Origin: an uncultured Eggerthella sp.
GTDB taxonomy: Bacteria; Actinomycetota; Coriobacteriia; Coriobacteriales; Eggerthellaceae
DNA: 31,513 nt
Reading direction: 5' to 3'
NCBI GenBank assembly: GCA_900542265.1
Contig: UQML01000020.1
Location: 1 to 31,513, forward strand
Shown here: positions 8,615 to 17,052 of the stretch, one piece after another
Position numbering within the stretch: the first letter of the stretch is position 1
Layout: each line of letters opens with the position of its first letter
The notes under the pieces: generated by a model
Database searches by the model: none
Seen by the model: the letters and a program-made list of their open reading frames with translations, nothing else
What the model was told of the DNA's origin: nothing
Program-made: the position numbers and the translations under genes

Positions 8615-8625
8615 TGCTATATAAT
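8615..8625 (+). promoter_or_regulatory. Candidate -10 region for the lipoprotein gene
   Basis: TGC-TATATA (8615-8623) resembles an extended -10, and the overlapping TATAAT (8620-8625) is a consensus -10. No good -35 is visible at 16-18 bases upstream. A transcript starting near 8632 would have a leader of about 40 bases before the lipoprotein gene. Confidence 0.4.
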
Positions 8626-8671
8626 GTAGATCACTTATCGCGTAAGATCACGTATAACTCAAGAAGGCGCA

Positions 8672-9628
8672 TTGCTGAGGATAATAAGGAAAGAAAGAAC
8701 ATGGTTGCGCATGATGGGGGCGGCAGGAAGCATCATCCTGCTGTCATTAGTATGCGCTTGCTTTCTTTCGGGCTGTGGTGGAGGAGGATCTCAGGGGGAA
8801 TCTTCGACTTCGGGACCAGCATTTGAGGCTCCCGCTACTTCTGCAACAGCTCAGTTCTCAAAAGCGGTTGTGAGTGGACGTGGAGCTGCTATTGACACCT
8901 CATCGGTAGCTGATGGTTATGTTGCTGCTGAGGCAACAAACTCATCGCGTCTTAAATTTCAAGTTACCAAGGGAGATGTGAGCTATAACTACGATATGCC
9001 AAACAATGGCACTCCTGTTATCTGCCCTATTAATATGGGTAATGGTTTATATACGTTTCGCGTGATGCAAAATACGTCGGGCTCAAATTACGTTGAGATT
9101 CTTTCAACGGATTTGCAAGTTAATGTCACGACTGAATTTGAACCCTTTATCCGCCCTAATGTCTTTTGCGCTTATACCGATCAGAGTGCTGTAGCTGCGC
9201 AAGCCCGTGAACTTGCGCAGGGTGCTGAAAATGAAGGCGATGTGGCACGTTCTATTTATACCTGGATGAAAGAAAACATTACCTATGACAAGGACAAAGC
9301 TAAAAAGCTTTCATCTTCGAGCGGGTATATCCCGAATCCGGATGAAACCCTTTCAAGTAAAACGGGTATTTGTTTTGACTATGCCTCTCTCGCAGCGGCT
9401 ATGTTTAGAAGTTTAGGTATACCCTGCAAGATTATTACGGGCTATGTTGCACCTGATGACATTTATCATGCGTGGAATATGATCTATATTGATGGTAAGT
9501 GGGAAAGTGTTGAAATAACGATTGACCCTGATACGTGGACGCGTATTGATACCACCTTCGCTGCAACAGGTGCTGATAGTGAGTTTATTGGCGATGGGTC
9601 TAACTATACGGATCGCTACGTGTATTAG
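8672..9628 (+). CDS. Transglutaminase-like lipoprotein
   Basis: A probable exported lipoprotein of 318 residues. The N-terminus has basic residues, a hydrophobic stretch (about 16-31) and lipobox LSGC with Cys35 as the lipidated residue, followed by a Gly/Ser-rich linker. The C-terminal half is a transglutaminase/protease-like core with the full triad: Cys234 in KTGICFDYASL, His266 in YHAWN, and Asp285 in TIDPDTW. Such domains act as cysteine proteases, cross-linking enzymes or peptidoglycan-associated enzymes; the specific reaction is unknown. The start is uncertain: TTG 8672 keeps a charged N-region, while TTG 8705 (AAGGAAAG upstream) or ATG 8711 would give a shorter but still workable signal peptide. 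It lies 76 bases before the pilus-like operon and may act with it at the cell surface. Confidence 0.85.
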   Translation: MLRIIRKERTWLRMMGAAGSIILLSLVCACFLSGCGGGGSQGESSTSGPAFEAPATSATAQFSKAVVSGRGAAIDTSSVADGYVAAEATNSSRLKFQVTKGDVSYNYDMPNNGTPVICPINMGNGLYTFRVMQNTSGSNYVEILSTDLQVNVTTEFEPFIRPNVFCAYTDQSAVAAQARELAQGAENEGDVARSIYTWMKENITYDKDKAKKLSSSSGYIPNPDETLSSKTGICFDYASLAAAMFRSLGIPCKIITGYVAPDDIYHAWNMIYIDGKWESVEITIDPDTWTRIDTTFAATGADSEFIGDGSNYTDRYVY

Positions 9629-9704
9629 AGGAGCAATCCACGATAGAATACAGGCATGTAAGCAAAATGCGCGCATGCTAGTAAAGGATAAAAGGAGATG
9701 ACCA

Positions 9705-10760
9705 ATGAGCAAGAAGGCGACGCTTGATAGTAGCGCACTGAGTGCTTTTTGCGAAAGTATGGCACTAATGCATTCGGCTGGTATTCAGACCGATGAGGCA
9801 GTGCATATGCTGATGGAGAACATGGAGGACTCCTCTTTTAAGCGTGCCTGCGAGTGTGTCTATAAACAGGTTATTGCCGGTTCGAGTTTGGCACATGCAA
9901 TGGCGCAGGCAGGAGTGTTTCCTCGTTATGCCGTTGATATGATTGCGGTTGGCGAGCGGTCTGGTCGTCTTGAAGATGTACTACGCAGCTTAAGTGTGTA
10001 CTACGATGAAGAAGCACGCATGATGGCAAAAATACGTTCAGCTATTGGTTATCCAGCAGCGCTTCTTTGTATCATGAGTGTCATTTTGGCATTTACGGTA
10101 TTGTTTATCCTGCCCGTATTTGAAGGAGTATATGACTCCTTGTCAGGTGGTATCACATCGGGTTCATTTGATATTGTTGCTATCTCGGTAGTGATTGGCT
10201 GGATTGCGCTCATCGTCACGCTTATTTGTGCGGTTGTTGCTTTAGTGGTTATGGCCATGATGCACTCTGAGGGTGGCGTAGATCGCGTGGTGCGATTGTT
10301 GGAAAACGTGCCGTTTACTAAAAAAGCAATGCATCAGTTGGCATTGAGTCGCTTTACTTCAGTTGTGTCAGTTTTCATTGCGTCAGGACTCACTACTGAT
10401 CAAGCTATGAGAGACGCTCTTACAACTATTGAGCATCGTGGTTTGTTTGCACAGGTTGAGCAAGCCTATAATGCCATGATTGATCCTGAGCAGGCAAAGA
10501 GCCTTGCTCAAGCTATTAGTGATTTTGAGATTTTTGAGCCGGTATATGCACGCATGCTTACGGTTGGAACGCGTGCTGGCAGTCTTGATGAAGTACTAGA
10601 TCGGCTGGCAGGAACTTTTTTTGACGACGCAATTTTACAAGTGGATCGGGTAATTGATTCTATCGAGCCAGCCTTAGCAGCCTTTTTGACGATTGCGGTA
10701 GGCGCAACACTCATTTCGGTTATGTTGCCTTTGATTGGCATTATGGGATCTATTGGATAG
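9705..10760 (+). CDS. GspF/PilC-type inner-membrane platform protein
   Basis: The 351-residue platform protein of a type IV pilus or type II secretion-like machine. It has two repeated T2SSF domains: the first at about 10-125 (SMALMHSAGIQTDEAVHMLM; IAVGERSGRLEDVLRSLS), the second at about 205-325 (FTSVVSVFIASGLTTDQAM; MLTVGTRAGSLDEVLDRLA). Membrane helices lie near 118-141, 155-185 and 322-350. Start ATG 9705 follows AAAAGGAGA at good spacing. It is the first gene of a tightly packed run to 14047, placing this machine in the cytoplasmic membrane, where it contacts the ATPase encoded at 12974-14047. At 351 residues it is shorter than most PilC (about 400) and closer to ComGB in size. Confidence 0.92.
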   Translation: MSKKATLDSSALSAFCESMALMHSAGIQTDEAVHMLMENMEDSSFKRACECVYKQVIAGSSLAHAMAQAGVFPRYAVDMIAVGERSGRLEDVLRSLSVYYDEEARMMAKIRSAIGYPAALLCIMSVILAFTVLFILPVFEGVYDSLSGGITSGSFDIVAISVVIGWIALIVTLICAVVALVVMAMMHSEGGVDRVVRLLENVPFTKKAMHQLALSRFTSVVSVFIASGLTTDQAMRDALTTIEHRGLFAQVEQAYNAMIDPEQAKSLAQAISDFEIFEPVYARMLTVGTRAGSLDEVLDRLAGTFFDDAILQVDRVIDSIEPALAAFLTIAVGATLISVMLPLIGIMGSIG

Positions 10761-10770
10761 AAGTGTCCTC

Positions 10771-11097
10771 ATGTATCACGTACGGACTCAGCGACAGATC
10801 AAAGAACGCAGGCGTACTCTTCTTGTAACGCTTGTTGTTTTGTGCGTACTTTGTGTTGCGTGCTTTTTTGGCGTTCAGGCTCTCGCTGAGCAAATGGAAG
10901 AGCAGCGCGCGACAGCAGTGCGCAATGCCATTGTTGAGACAGCACTGCAATGTTATGCCGTTGAGGGAGCCTATCCTTCATCACTCGGCTATTTAGAAGA
11001 CAACTATGGCCTTGTAGTTAATCGGAATGATTATGTGATTAGCTATGAAGCTTTTGCGAGTAATGTTGCGCCGACTGTGGTGGTGATTGCACGATGA
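10771..11097 (+). CDS. Small pilus-operon protein with one membrane helix
   Basis: A 108-residue protein. Basic N-terminus (RTQRQIKERRR), one hydrophobic helix (about 17-37), then a short soluble domain containing ALQCYAVEGAYPSSLGYLEDNYGL and a beta-rich end. The segment AVEGAYPSSLGYL resembles the part of pseudopilins just after the N-terminal helix (a chain of small residues, then YP). There is no canonical prepilin cleavage motif. ATG 10771 is chosen; in-frame TTG codons at 10735 and 10753 would overlap the platform gene. The gene starts 10 bases after the platform stop and overlaps the next gene by 4 bases (ATGA). It is probably a minor pseudopilin or assembly protein; I do not recognise a named family. 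Confidence 0.78.
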   Translation: MYHVRTQRQIKERRRTLLVTLVVLCVLCVACFFGVQALAEQMEEQRATAVRNAIVETALQCYAVEGAYPSSLGYLEDNYGLVVNRNDYVISYEAFASNVAPTVVVIAR

Positions 11098-11657
11098 GTC
11101 AAAATCGGTATCTATCGCCCCTTCAATCACGTACTTCACGAAAGCGCTCAACGCTGCATGATGCAGCATCATCCTTGGCAACGTTTAACCACGACTATGA
11201 GGCACGTGATTTCGGTCGAGGTTTTACTATTGTACTCTTTGTCGTGTTTATTGCAGCGCTTTTGGTTGCGCTTGTAGTAGGAACGCAGGTGTATAGCTCG
11301 CTTGCAAATGTCCGTACGGCAACAGGGGATAGTCGCATGTCGTCTTCCTTTGTTGTCAATAGCATCAAAGGCCATGATGCTATTGATGAAATAGCGATTG
11401 GGCAAGGGCCTGAGGGTGTATCACTGGTACTGATCGAAGCGCTTGATTCAGGTCGGTATGAAACGCGTATTTACTTATACAAGGGTACCATTGTGGAAGA
11501 GTATTCCCTTGACCAGGCTCCTTATGACCCATCGCGTGCTACTCCGCTCGTGGAGTCGGACATCTTTGATGTTTCGTACCAAAGTGGTTTGTTGACCGTG
11601 TATACCCAAGAGGGCAGCGCAGAGGTTGCTCTCCATAGTGTGAGAGGGGGAGCATAA
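11094..11657 (+). CDS. DUF4860-like pilus-operon protein
   Basis: A 187-residue protein, start overlapping the upstream stop by 4 bases. A hydrophilic N-terminus of about 40 residues is followed by RGFTIVLFVVFIAALLVALV, a type III-like (prepilin) signal. The G-F-T start fits a prepilin peptidase site, but the expected Glu at +5 is Leu. The soluble part (about 70-187) contains SFVVNSIKGHDAIDEIAIGQGPEGVSL and LVLIEALDSGRYETRIYLYKG, which match my recollection of the DUF4860 family found in pilus loci of Gram-positive anaerobes. It is likely a minor pilin-like component. Confidence 0.8.
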   Translation: MSQNRYLSPLQSRTSRKRSTLHDAASSLATFNHDYEARDFGRGFTIVLFVVFIAALLVALVVGTQVYSSLANVRTATGDSRMSSSFVVNSIKGHDAIDEIAIGQGPEGVSLVLIEALDSGRYETRIYLYKGTIVEEYSLDQAPYDPSRATPLVESDIFDVSYQSGLLTVYTQEGSAEVALHSVRGGA

Positions 11658-12265
11658 TGGCGTTTGGTTCTGCGCGCCCTAGTGTTGGCTTTGCCTCTCA
11701 TCGGCCGTTACGAAGAGGGGGACATCATACCTGGTCAGGGACAGCTTTTGTGGTTGAAGCATTGTTGCTTTTGGCATTCTTAGTTGCTTCGCTTGCAATC
11801 TTACTCACCTTGTTTTCTGATGCTCATTTGCGTGCAGAAGATACTGTTCGTCTTGAAGCGGCGACAGTTCTTGCAAGTGATGAAGCAGAAGCGTTTGGGG
11901 CTAACCCCTTTGCCGTGCTTTCAGAGCATGAGGCGACCTATCAAGATCAAACTTGCATGATTTCGATCACGCCTGATGCAACGGTGTATACAGGCGGCGT
12001 TTTATATGGTGCAACAATTAGCGTGATGTCTGGTGATGAGAGTCTTTATACTCTTCATACATCACGATACGTGCGCAGCGGTACTTCAACGATGCGTCTC
12101 CTTGCGCAAGGAGATTCTGAGAGTGCCTGTTCAATGCTCTTCCAAGAGTTGGTGGCAGCAGGACGCGTAGATGCGCAAGGTAATGTGCTGGTGGCAGATG
12201 CAACAGAAGAGACGCAGGCAGATGCGCAGGCAGGGTCAGATATCCAGGCGGGAGGTGTGGCTTAA
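11657..12265 (+). CDS. Pilin-like membrane protein
   Basis: A 202-residue protein whose start codon overlaps the upstream stop by one base (TAATG), a mark of translational coupling. The basic, Gly-rich N-terminus (RPLRRGG) is followed by SGTAFVVEALLLLAFLVASL, a hydrophobic helix containing an early Glu, similar to but not exactly a type III signal (Glu at +6 after the Gly instead of +5). The soluble domain has YQDQTCMISITPDATVYTGG and ends in an Ala/Gln/Gly-rich low-complexity tail. It resembles ComGF/minor pseudopilin proteins in plan only; no family is certain. Confidence 0.75.
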   Translation: MAFGSARPSVGFASHRPLRRGGHHTWSGTAFVVEALLLLAFLVASLAILLTLFSDAHLRAEDTVRLEAATVLASDEAEAFGANPFAVLSEHEATYQDQTCMISITPDATVYTGGVLYGATISVMSGDESLYTLHTSRYVRSGTSTMRLLAQGDSESACSMLFQELVAAGRVDAQGNVLVADATEETQADAQAGSDIQAGGVA

Positions 12266-12952
12266 ATGAGTGCAAGTCACGGCTCGGTACGCATGGGCCC
12301 GATCAGCCTCTTTACGCTTTTGATTGTGTTGTGTTTAGCAGTTATGGCGGTGCTTTCGGTAACTACCTCGCAAGCGACGTATGTGCTTGCGCAGCGCCAA
12401 GCCAATGCAACAGTAGCGTTGTATGCTAATGAGACCGCTGCGCAAAATCTGGTTGCCCATATCGATCAAACGTTGAGTCAGGTACGTGTGCAGGGTCAAG
12501 GCAGTTATCAAGTATCATCAATGCTTGAGGCTGTTTTACCCAACTATTGTGCTGATGCGCAACGCGCAGGTAAAGAAGCGTTAACAACCGCCGCTGAGGC
12601 GCACTGGAGAAGTTTAGATGCGCAACGTCGCGGGAAAGAGCAGTGGGCTCATCTCAATGAGCAATCCTTTGACAGTGCCGAAAAAAATACCACGATTGCT
12701 ACTGAGCTTTCTGTAAATGCCCATCTTGATTCTGCACAAGATGCTATGGCAGCAGCTGGTATTGTAGGTACACAGCTAGATATTGTTAACGGCGTTTATG
12801 CCGTTTTTGAAACAGGAGATGGACGTAGGCTGGAAGTCGTATTAGGAATTCGTAATGATTTGACGTATGAGATTCTTGCCTGGAAATCATCAACCTTATT
12901 TGTAGAAGAAGGAGATACTGAGACGCTTTGGACAGGCGGATCAGAAAACTAA
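12266..12952 (+). CDS. Pilin-like membrane protein
   Basis: A 228-residue protein starting directly after the upstream stop. Near the N-terminus, RMGPISLFTLLIVLCLAVMA gives one membrane helix starting at about residue 11, with a Gly-Pro-Ile junction that could be a divergent prepilin site; no Glu at +5. The helix is followed by QATYVLAQRQANATVALYAN, amphipathic and coiled-coil-like, as in the alpha1 stalk of pilins. The C-terminal region (about 150-228) is beta-rich. It is the last of four small one-helix proteins before the ATPase gene. I infer a minor pilin or assembly role from position and topology. Confidence 0.75.
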   Translation: MSASHGSVRMGPISLFTLLIVLCLAVMAVLSVTTSQATYVLAQRQANATVALYANETAAQNLVAHIDQTLSQVRVQGQGSYQVSSMLEAVLPNYCADAQRAGKEALTTAAEAHWRSLDAQRRGKEQWAHLNEQSFDSAEKNTTIATELSVNAHLDSAQDAMAAAGIVGTQLDIVNGVYAVFETGDGRRLEVVLGIRNDLTYEILAWKSSTLFVEEGDTETLWTGGSEN

Positions 12953-12973
12953 TCACTTAAGTGAGGAGAGCTC

Positions 12974-14047
12974 ATGGAATTAACATCGTTGCTGCAGGAT
13001 ATGATTGATTCTAAAGCATCTGACATTTTTATTATTGCGGGCCTTCCGTTGACGTGTGCTATTGACGGCCGGCAACAGCGTTTAGGCGATAAGCCTTTAA
13101 TGCCTGCAGATACAGAAAAACTCATCGTTAGTATTTATGAGGCTGCTCGTCGCGATATGGCTCCGTTTGTTGATGCCCATAACCACGATGATGATTTCTC
13201 ATTTGCACTGCCAGGAGTGGGACGCTTTCGTGCTAATGTTTTTCGTCAACGTGGTTCATATGGTGCGGTAATTCGCGTTATTCCCTTTGTGTTACCTACG
13301 CCTGAAGAGTACAGTATCCCTGATCAGGTCATGAAATGCGCTGAACTACAGAAAGGACTCGTTTTAGTCACCGGTCCTGCAGGTGCAGGTAAGTCAACAA
13401 CGCTTGCCTGTATTGTTGATCGCATCAATTCGGAGCGTTCAGGTCATATCATTACGATGGAAGATCCTATTGAATATGTGCACCGTCATGATGGGTGCAT
13501 TGTGACACAACGCGAGATCCCTACTGATGTTGCTACGTATGCTGAGGCATTACGCTCTGCCATGCGTGAAAGTCCCGATGTTATTCTCTTGGGCGAGATG
13601 CGTGATCAAGAGACGATTGCTACTGCAGTTACGGCAGCCGAAATGGCGCAGCTACTTTTCTCCACCCTCCACACAACGGGTGCTGCTAACACGATTGATC
13701 GTATTGTCGATGCGTTCCCTGCAAATCAACAGCGTCAGATTCGCATGCAGCTCTCTATGGTTTTGCAGGCAGTTGTAAGTCAACAGCTTGTTCCTGCACT
13801 TGATGGTACGGTTGTTCCTGCTTTTGAGATCATGGTTACCAATCCTGCAATCCGCAATTTAATTCGTGAAGAGAAAACGCATCAAATTGATAGTGTTATT
13901 GCGGCAGGGGCTCAAGAGGGCATGATCACTATGGATCAAAGTCTTTTCGATCTTGTCGTAGCAGGCAAGGTGGCTAAAGAAGTTGCTCTACAGTGTGCTA
14001 TCCACCAAGAGGCGCTTGAAAAGCGGTTTGAAGCCGAGGGAGTGTAG
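12974..14047 (+). CDS. pilT: PilT-type retraction/secretion ATPase
   Basis: A 357-residue hexameric ATPase of the PilT/GspE family, which powers pilus retraction; cytoplasmic, docking on the platform protein. Walker A GPAGAGKST (134-142), the acidic 'Asp box' around MEDPIEYVH, Walker B DVILLGEM (202-209) and the His box with STLHTTGAANTID (His233) are all intact. The C-terminal AIRNLIREEKTHQ segment is the PilT-specific retraction signature, and the N-terminal PAS-like domain begins at residue 1 without the long extension of PilB. GAGGAG precedes the ATG at good spacing. It ends the operon begun at 9705. No PilB/GspE-type extension ATPase, prepilin peptidase or clear major pilin is encoded in this window. 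Confidence 0.95.
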   Translation: MELTSLLQDMIDSKASDIFIIAGLPLTCAIDGRQQRLGDKPLMPADTEKLIVSIYEAARRDMAPFVDAHNHDDDFSFALPGVGRFRANVFRQRGSYGAVIRVIPFVLPTPEEYSIPDQVMKCAELQKGLVLVTGPAGAGKSTTLACIVDRINSERSGHIITMEDPIEYVHRHDGCIVTQREIPTDVATYAEALRSAMRESPDVILLGEMRDQETIATAVTAAEMAQLLFSTLHTTGAANTIDRIVDAFPANQQRQIRMQLSMVLQAVVSQQLVPALDGTVVPAFEIMVTNPAIRNLIREEKTHQIDSVIAAGAQEGMITMDQSLFDLVVAGKVAKEVALQCAIHQEALEKRFEAEGV

Positions 14048-14052
14048 GACAG

Positions 14053-14077
14053 ACTCGCATCCGTATAGGATGCGAGT
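14053..14077. terminator. Hairpin between convergent pilT and kinase genes
   Basis: A perfect 10-bp stem (ACTCGCATCC at 14053-14062, GGATGCGAGT at 14068-14077) with a 5-base loop lies 6 bases after the pilT stop, in the 61-base gap between convergent genes. It is symmetric and could act for both strands, but neither side has a clear T-run. Confidence 0.55.
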
Positions 14078-14108
14078 TCTTGTAGAAGATACGTTACGAG
14101 ATGTCATG

Positions 14109-16844
14109 TTATTTGACGTCGTCAGTAAAGGTATGAATAACGCGGGCGAGTAAATGGATATCAATTGGTTTTGCCAAGTGATCATTAGCGCCTGCGTTTT
14201 TTGCATTCTGAACATCTTCTATAAAGGCATTTGCTGACAAGGCAATAAGAGGAAGATCAGCAAGATCAGGACGGTTCTCGGTTGAACGGATTGTTCGCAT
14301 AGCCTCATAACCGTCCATAACAGGCATTTGGATATCCATGAAAACAAGATCGTAATATCCCGGTTCGTGATTACGAACTGCCTCTACAGCAACGCTTCCG
14401 TCTTCGGCTCGTTCAACAACGATGTTCATAGTTTCAAGAAGGCCTGCAGCAATCTCCATATTAAGAAGATTGTCTTCAACAAGAAGAACGCGAATACCAG
14501 TAAAATCTTCAGCTTGAAGAGATTCGATGGCTTGTTTTGATGACGAACTTGTTTTTGACGAATTCGTCTGATTTGTTAGAGCTGGCTTTTTCGATGAGGT
14601 TAGCTGATCCTCTCTTACTGGGTGGTCTTCATGCTCTAAATGCTCTGCAAGAAGCTCTGTAGGAAGCTCATGGTGATCATCTGTTTGTTGAGTGTCTCCT
14701 TGTTGATCGAGAGCTTTAAAACTCAAGATGACGGTAAAGGTTGTGCCTTCACCAACGGTAGAGTGGGCTTCGATTGTTCCATTCATCAATTGAATGATGT
14801 TTTTAGCAATAGGTAACCCCAGTCCCGTACCTTCCCGCATCTCATCGAAATCAGAGGTGTCTTCTTCACGAGCGAAGGGTTCAAACATGCGGTCCATGAA
14901 CTCTTCGGTCATGCCACGTCCTGTATCGGAAATGACAAATTCATAATGGTTGATAGTCTGGATGCGGCTAGGACGTTCCGCAATACTAAAACGAACCGTG
15001 CCGCCTCCTGAGGTGAATTTGAAGGCATTGCCTAAGAGGTTGATGAATACTTGCTGCAAACGTAATGAATCGCACAGAATAAAATCATGGGTAACTTTGG
15101 TGGTGTCAACGATAAAGGTGGTACCCATTTCAGCTGCTTGTGTTTGGAAAATAATAGAGAGATTTTCTACCAATAAACTTAAATGGAAGGGCTTTTCGTC
15201 TAAGGAGATTTTCCCTGACTCAATTTTTGAGAGATCAAGAACCTCATTAACAAGTTCAAGCAAATGATCTGAAGAAACCGCAATCTTATCTAAGTAGTCA
15301 TTAACGCGATTGGGCTCGTTGACATGCAAGCGTGCCAGAGCAGTCATGCCAATAATGGCATTCATAGGAGTGCGAATGTCATGGCTCATTTGGGAAAGGA
15401 ACGAGGTCTTGGCTTGACTTGCCTCCACGGCGGCGTGATAGGAATTGAGTAGAGCTTGCCTAATTGACTGCTCGCGTTCTTTAAGTTCAGAAACATTTTG
15501 GGATGTTGCAATAAGGAGGGTCGGTTTATGTTTGGTATCACGCCCAATACAGATGATATTAATGTCCTCCCAGTCGCAACGATTTGTGCGTTGGATGCGA
15601 TATTCAAGGCGCAATTCATCAACCCCAAGAGGCAAATGCTCGCAAAGAAAATCAAGAGAAAGGCGTTTTTTGGCATCCTCGCGCTGCTCTTCTTCAGCGA
15701 CCAATGAGATGAGGTGGTCAAGGTAAAGGGGAAGCGGTCCTTCAAGGGGAATAGTGTTGTTTTCTGGTCCTGCTCCATCAAGATAGCGATAGGTCTTGTG
15801 CTCAAGATCGAGTAAAACCATGCGTTCAAAAAGCTTAGCAAGCGCTTCATAGGTATAGGTTTTATCACGTACTTCATTAGACATACGACGTCTGATGATC
15901 TCATTGGTAACAATAATGAGAATAAAGATCACTAAAAAGATAAGACAGATTTCAATAAGCGCTTGACGCCCATCGTCATTAGCTTCATTCACCATTGCCT
16001 GGGAGACAGCGGAAGGGAAGGATCCCATCAACATCATGTCAGTGCCAGCGATGGGGGTGAGATAGGAAAGTCCAATGCCATTATTATCTGCGGTGTAATT
16101 AAAAAGGAAGGGGTTTTGAGTAGTAATTGCGTCAGAGAGCTTAGCAAAGTTTGCCGAGCTGATAGACCCACGAGAAATATCTTGCTCGAGAAGATTTGTT
16201 CCGGCAAGGTCAGGATTGGAACAGGCGACAATCGTGCCAGAGGCATTGATCATGGCTGCTGAACTCTCGTATCCAAAATAGCTTGCTTTAAGCATAGATG
16301 TGAGGCGGTCTTCGCCGTACTCAGCAATTAATACACCCACTACGGTTGAATCATCGTTCATATAAACCGGGGTGTAGAAAATCAGCATAGATTCATGGGT
16401 GAGGAGAGAGTTGGGAGTATAAAAAACACCCGATTTGCCCTGTATGCCTTCTTGGAAATAAGGGCGATCGGTTACATCCACTAAAGACCCGTCGGTGCGA
16501 TGACATTGACCTTGGGTATCAACATACTCGAGGTAGTCAAAAGAAGACATGCTTGCAATGTCAGCAATTTCTGCTTGGTCGAGCAACGCATTGTCGAGCA
16601 AATTTGATTCAAGATGGGCAATTGCCTGAATATCGTGAAGCGCGTTATCGAGCTGAGTAGAGACACGCATAGCTGTTTGTTCGGTTGCGTCTTTAATATA
16701 GTTTGAATTATTTGAAACAATGCGCGCTGTGTTCTGCTGCATAAAAACAGCAAATACGATCATTACTAGTACAAAAGCAATAATCGAAAGCGCCAGAATT
16801 AAGGGCTTATTGAACGTTTCAATTGTCTTGGGTTCGAGTTTCAT
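14109..16844 (-). CDS. Membrane hybrid histidine kinase with one receiver domain
   Basis: A 911-residue sensor kinase. Membrane helix (about 12-34), extracytoplasmic Cache-like region (about 35-290), second helix (about 293-315), PAS-like domain, HisKA with His488 in MSHDIRTPMNAIIG, HATPase (SDTGRGMTEEF; EGTGLGLP), then an unusual Ser/Thr/Lys/Gln-rich linker of roughly 75 residues containing the run SSKTSSSSKQ, then one receiver with Asp837 (FMDIQMPVMDG). It shares its plan with the 5362-8349 kinase, but has only one receiver. No Shine-Dalgarno-like sequence is visible upstream of the ATG. It converges on pilT; its partner Hpt and regulator could be those at 2757-5278 or elsewhere. Signal unknown. 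Confidence 0.92.
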   Translation of the reverse strand: MKLEPKTIETFNKPLILALSIIAFVLVMIVFAVFMQQNTARIVSNNSNYIKDATEQTAMRVSTQLDNALHDIQAIAHLESNLLDNALLDQAEIADIASMSSFDYLEYVDTQGQCHRTDGSLVDVTDRPYFQEGIQGKSGVFYTPNSLLTHESMLIFYTPVYMNDDSTVVGVLIAEYGEDRLTSMLKASYFGYESSAAMINASGTIVACSNPDLAGTNLLEQDISRGSISSANFAKLSDAITTQNPFLFNYTADNNGIGLSYLTPIAGTDMMLMGSFPSAVSQAMVNEANDDGRQALIEICLIFLVIFILIIVTNEIIRRRMSNEVRDKTYTYEALAKLFERMVLLDLEHKTYRYLDGAGPENNTIPLEGPLPLYLDHLISLVAEEEQREDAKKRLSLDFLCEHLPLGVDELRLEYRIQRTNRCDWEDINIICIGRDTKHKPTLLIATSQNVSELKEREQSIRQALLNSYHAAVEASQAKTSFLSQMSHDIRTPMNAIIGMTALARLHVNEPNRVNDYLDKIAVSSDHLLELVNEVLDLSKIESGKISLDEKPFHLSLLVENLSIIFQTQAAEMGTTFIVDTTKVTHDFILCDSLRLQQVFINLLGNAFKFTSGGGTVRFSIAERPSRIQTINHYEFVISDTGRGMTEEFMDRMFEPFAREEDTSDFDEMREGTGLGLPIAKNIIQLMNGTIEAHSTVGEGTTFTVILSFKALDQQGDTQQTDDHHELPTELLAEHLEHEDHPVREDQLTSSKKPALTNQTNSSKTSSSSKQAIESLQAEDFTGIRVLLVEDNLLNMEIAAGLLETMNIVVERAEDGSVAVEAVRNHEPGYYDLVFMDIQMPVMDGYEAMRTIRSTENRPDLADLPLIALSANAFIEDVQNAKNAGANDHLAKPIDIHLLARVIHTFTDDVK

Positions 16845-17052
16845 AAAGTAGATTTGGAACGGGGGTCAGGTTGTTGCTAGTAGTATGGTAATTATTTTAG
16901 CGTTTATTGCGACGTGATGAGGGCGCACACCACAGTTTGTCGCTGCTTTTCCCGAACATTTCTGTTTGGGTATTCTGGGAAGAAATGATTCGTGGCATAC
17001 TTAGCAGGGATAAAAACCACAGGAAAAATCATACAGGATAAGGGAGGATTCG

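Noticed and set aside
15386..15913. 175-residue minus-strand ORF within the second kinase
   Set aside because: Alternative frame of the kinase gene; no motif and no independent start signal.
16951..16970. CCCGAAC/GTTTGGG hairpin between the kinase and glycosyltransferase genes
   Set aside because: Short 7-bp stem with a wobble pair, no T-run; could arise by chance. The 208-base gap otherwise holds only the glycosyltransferase ribosome site.
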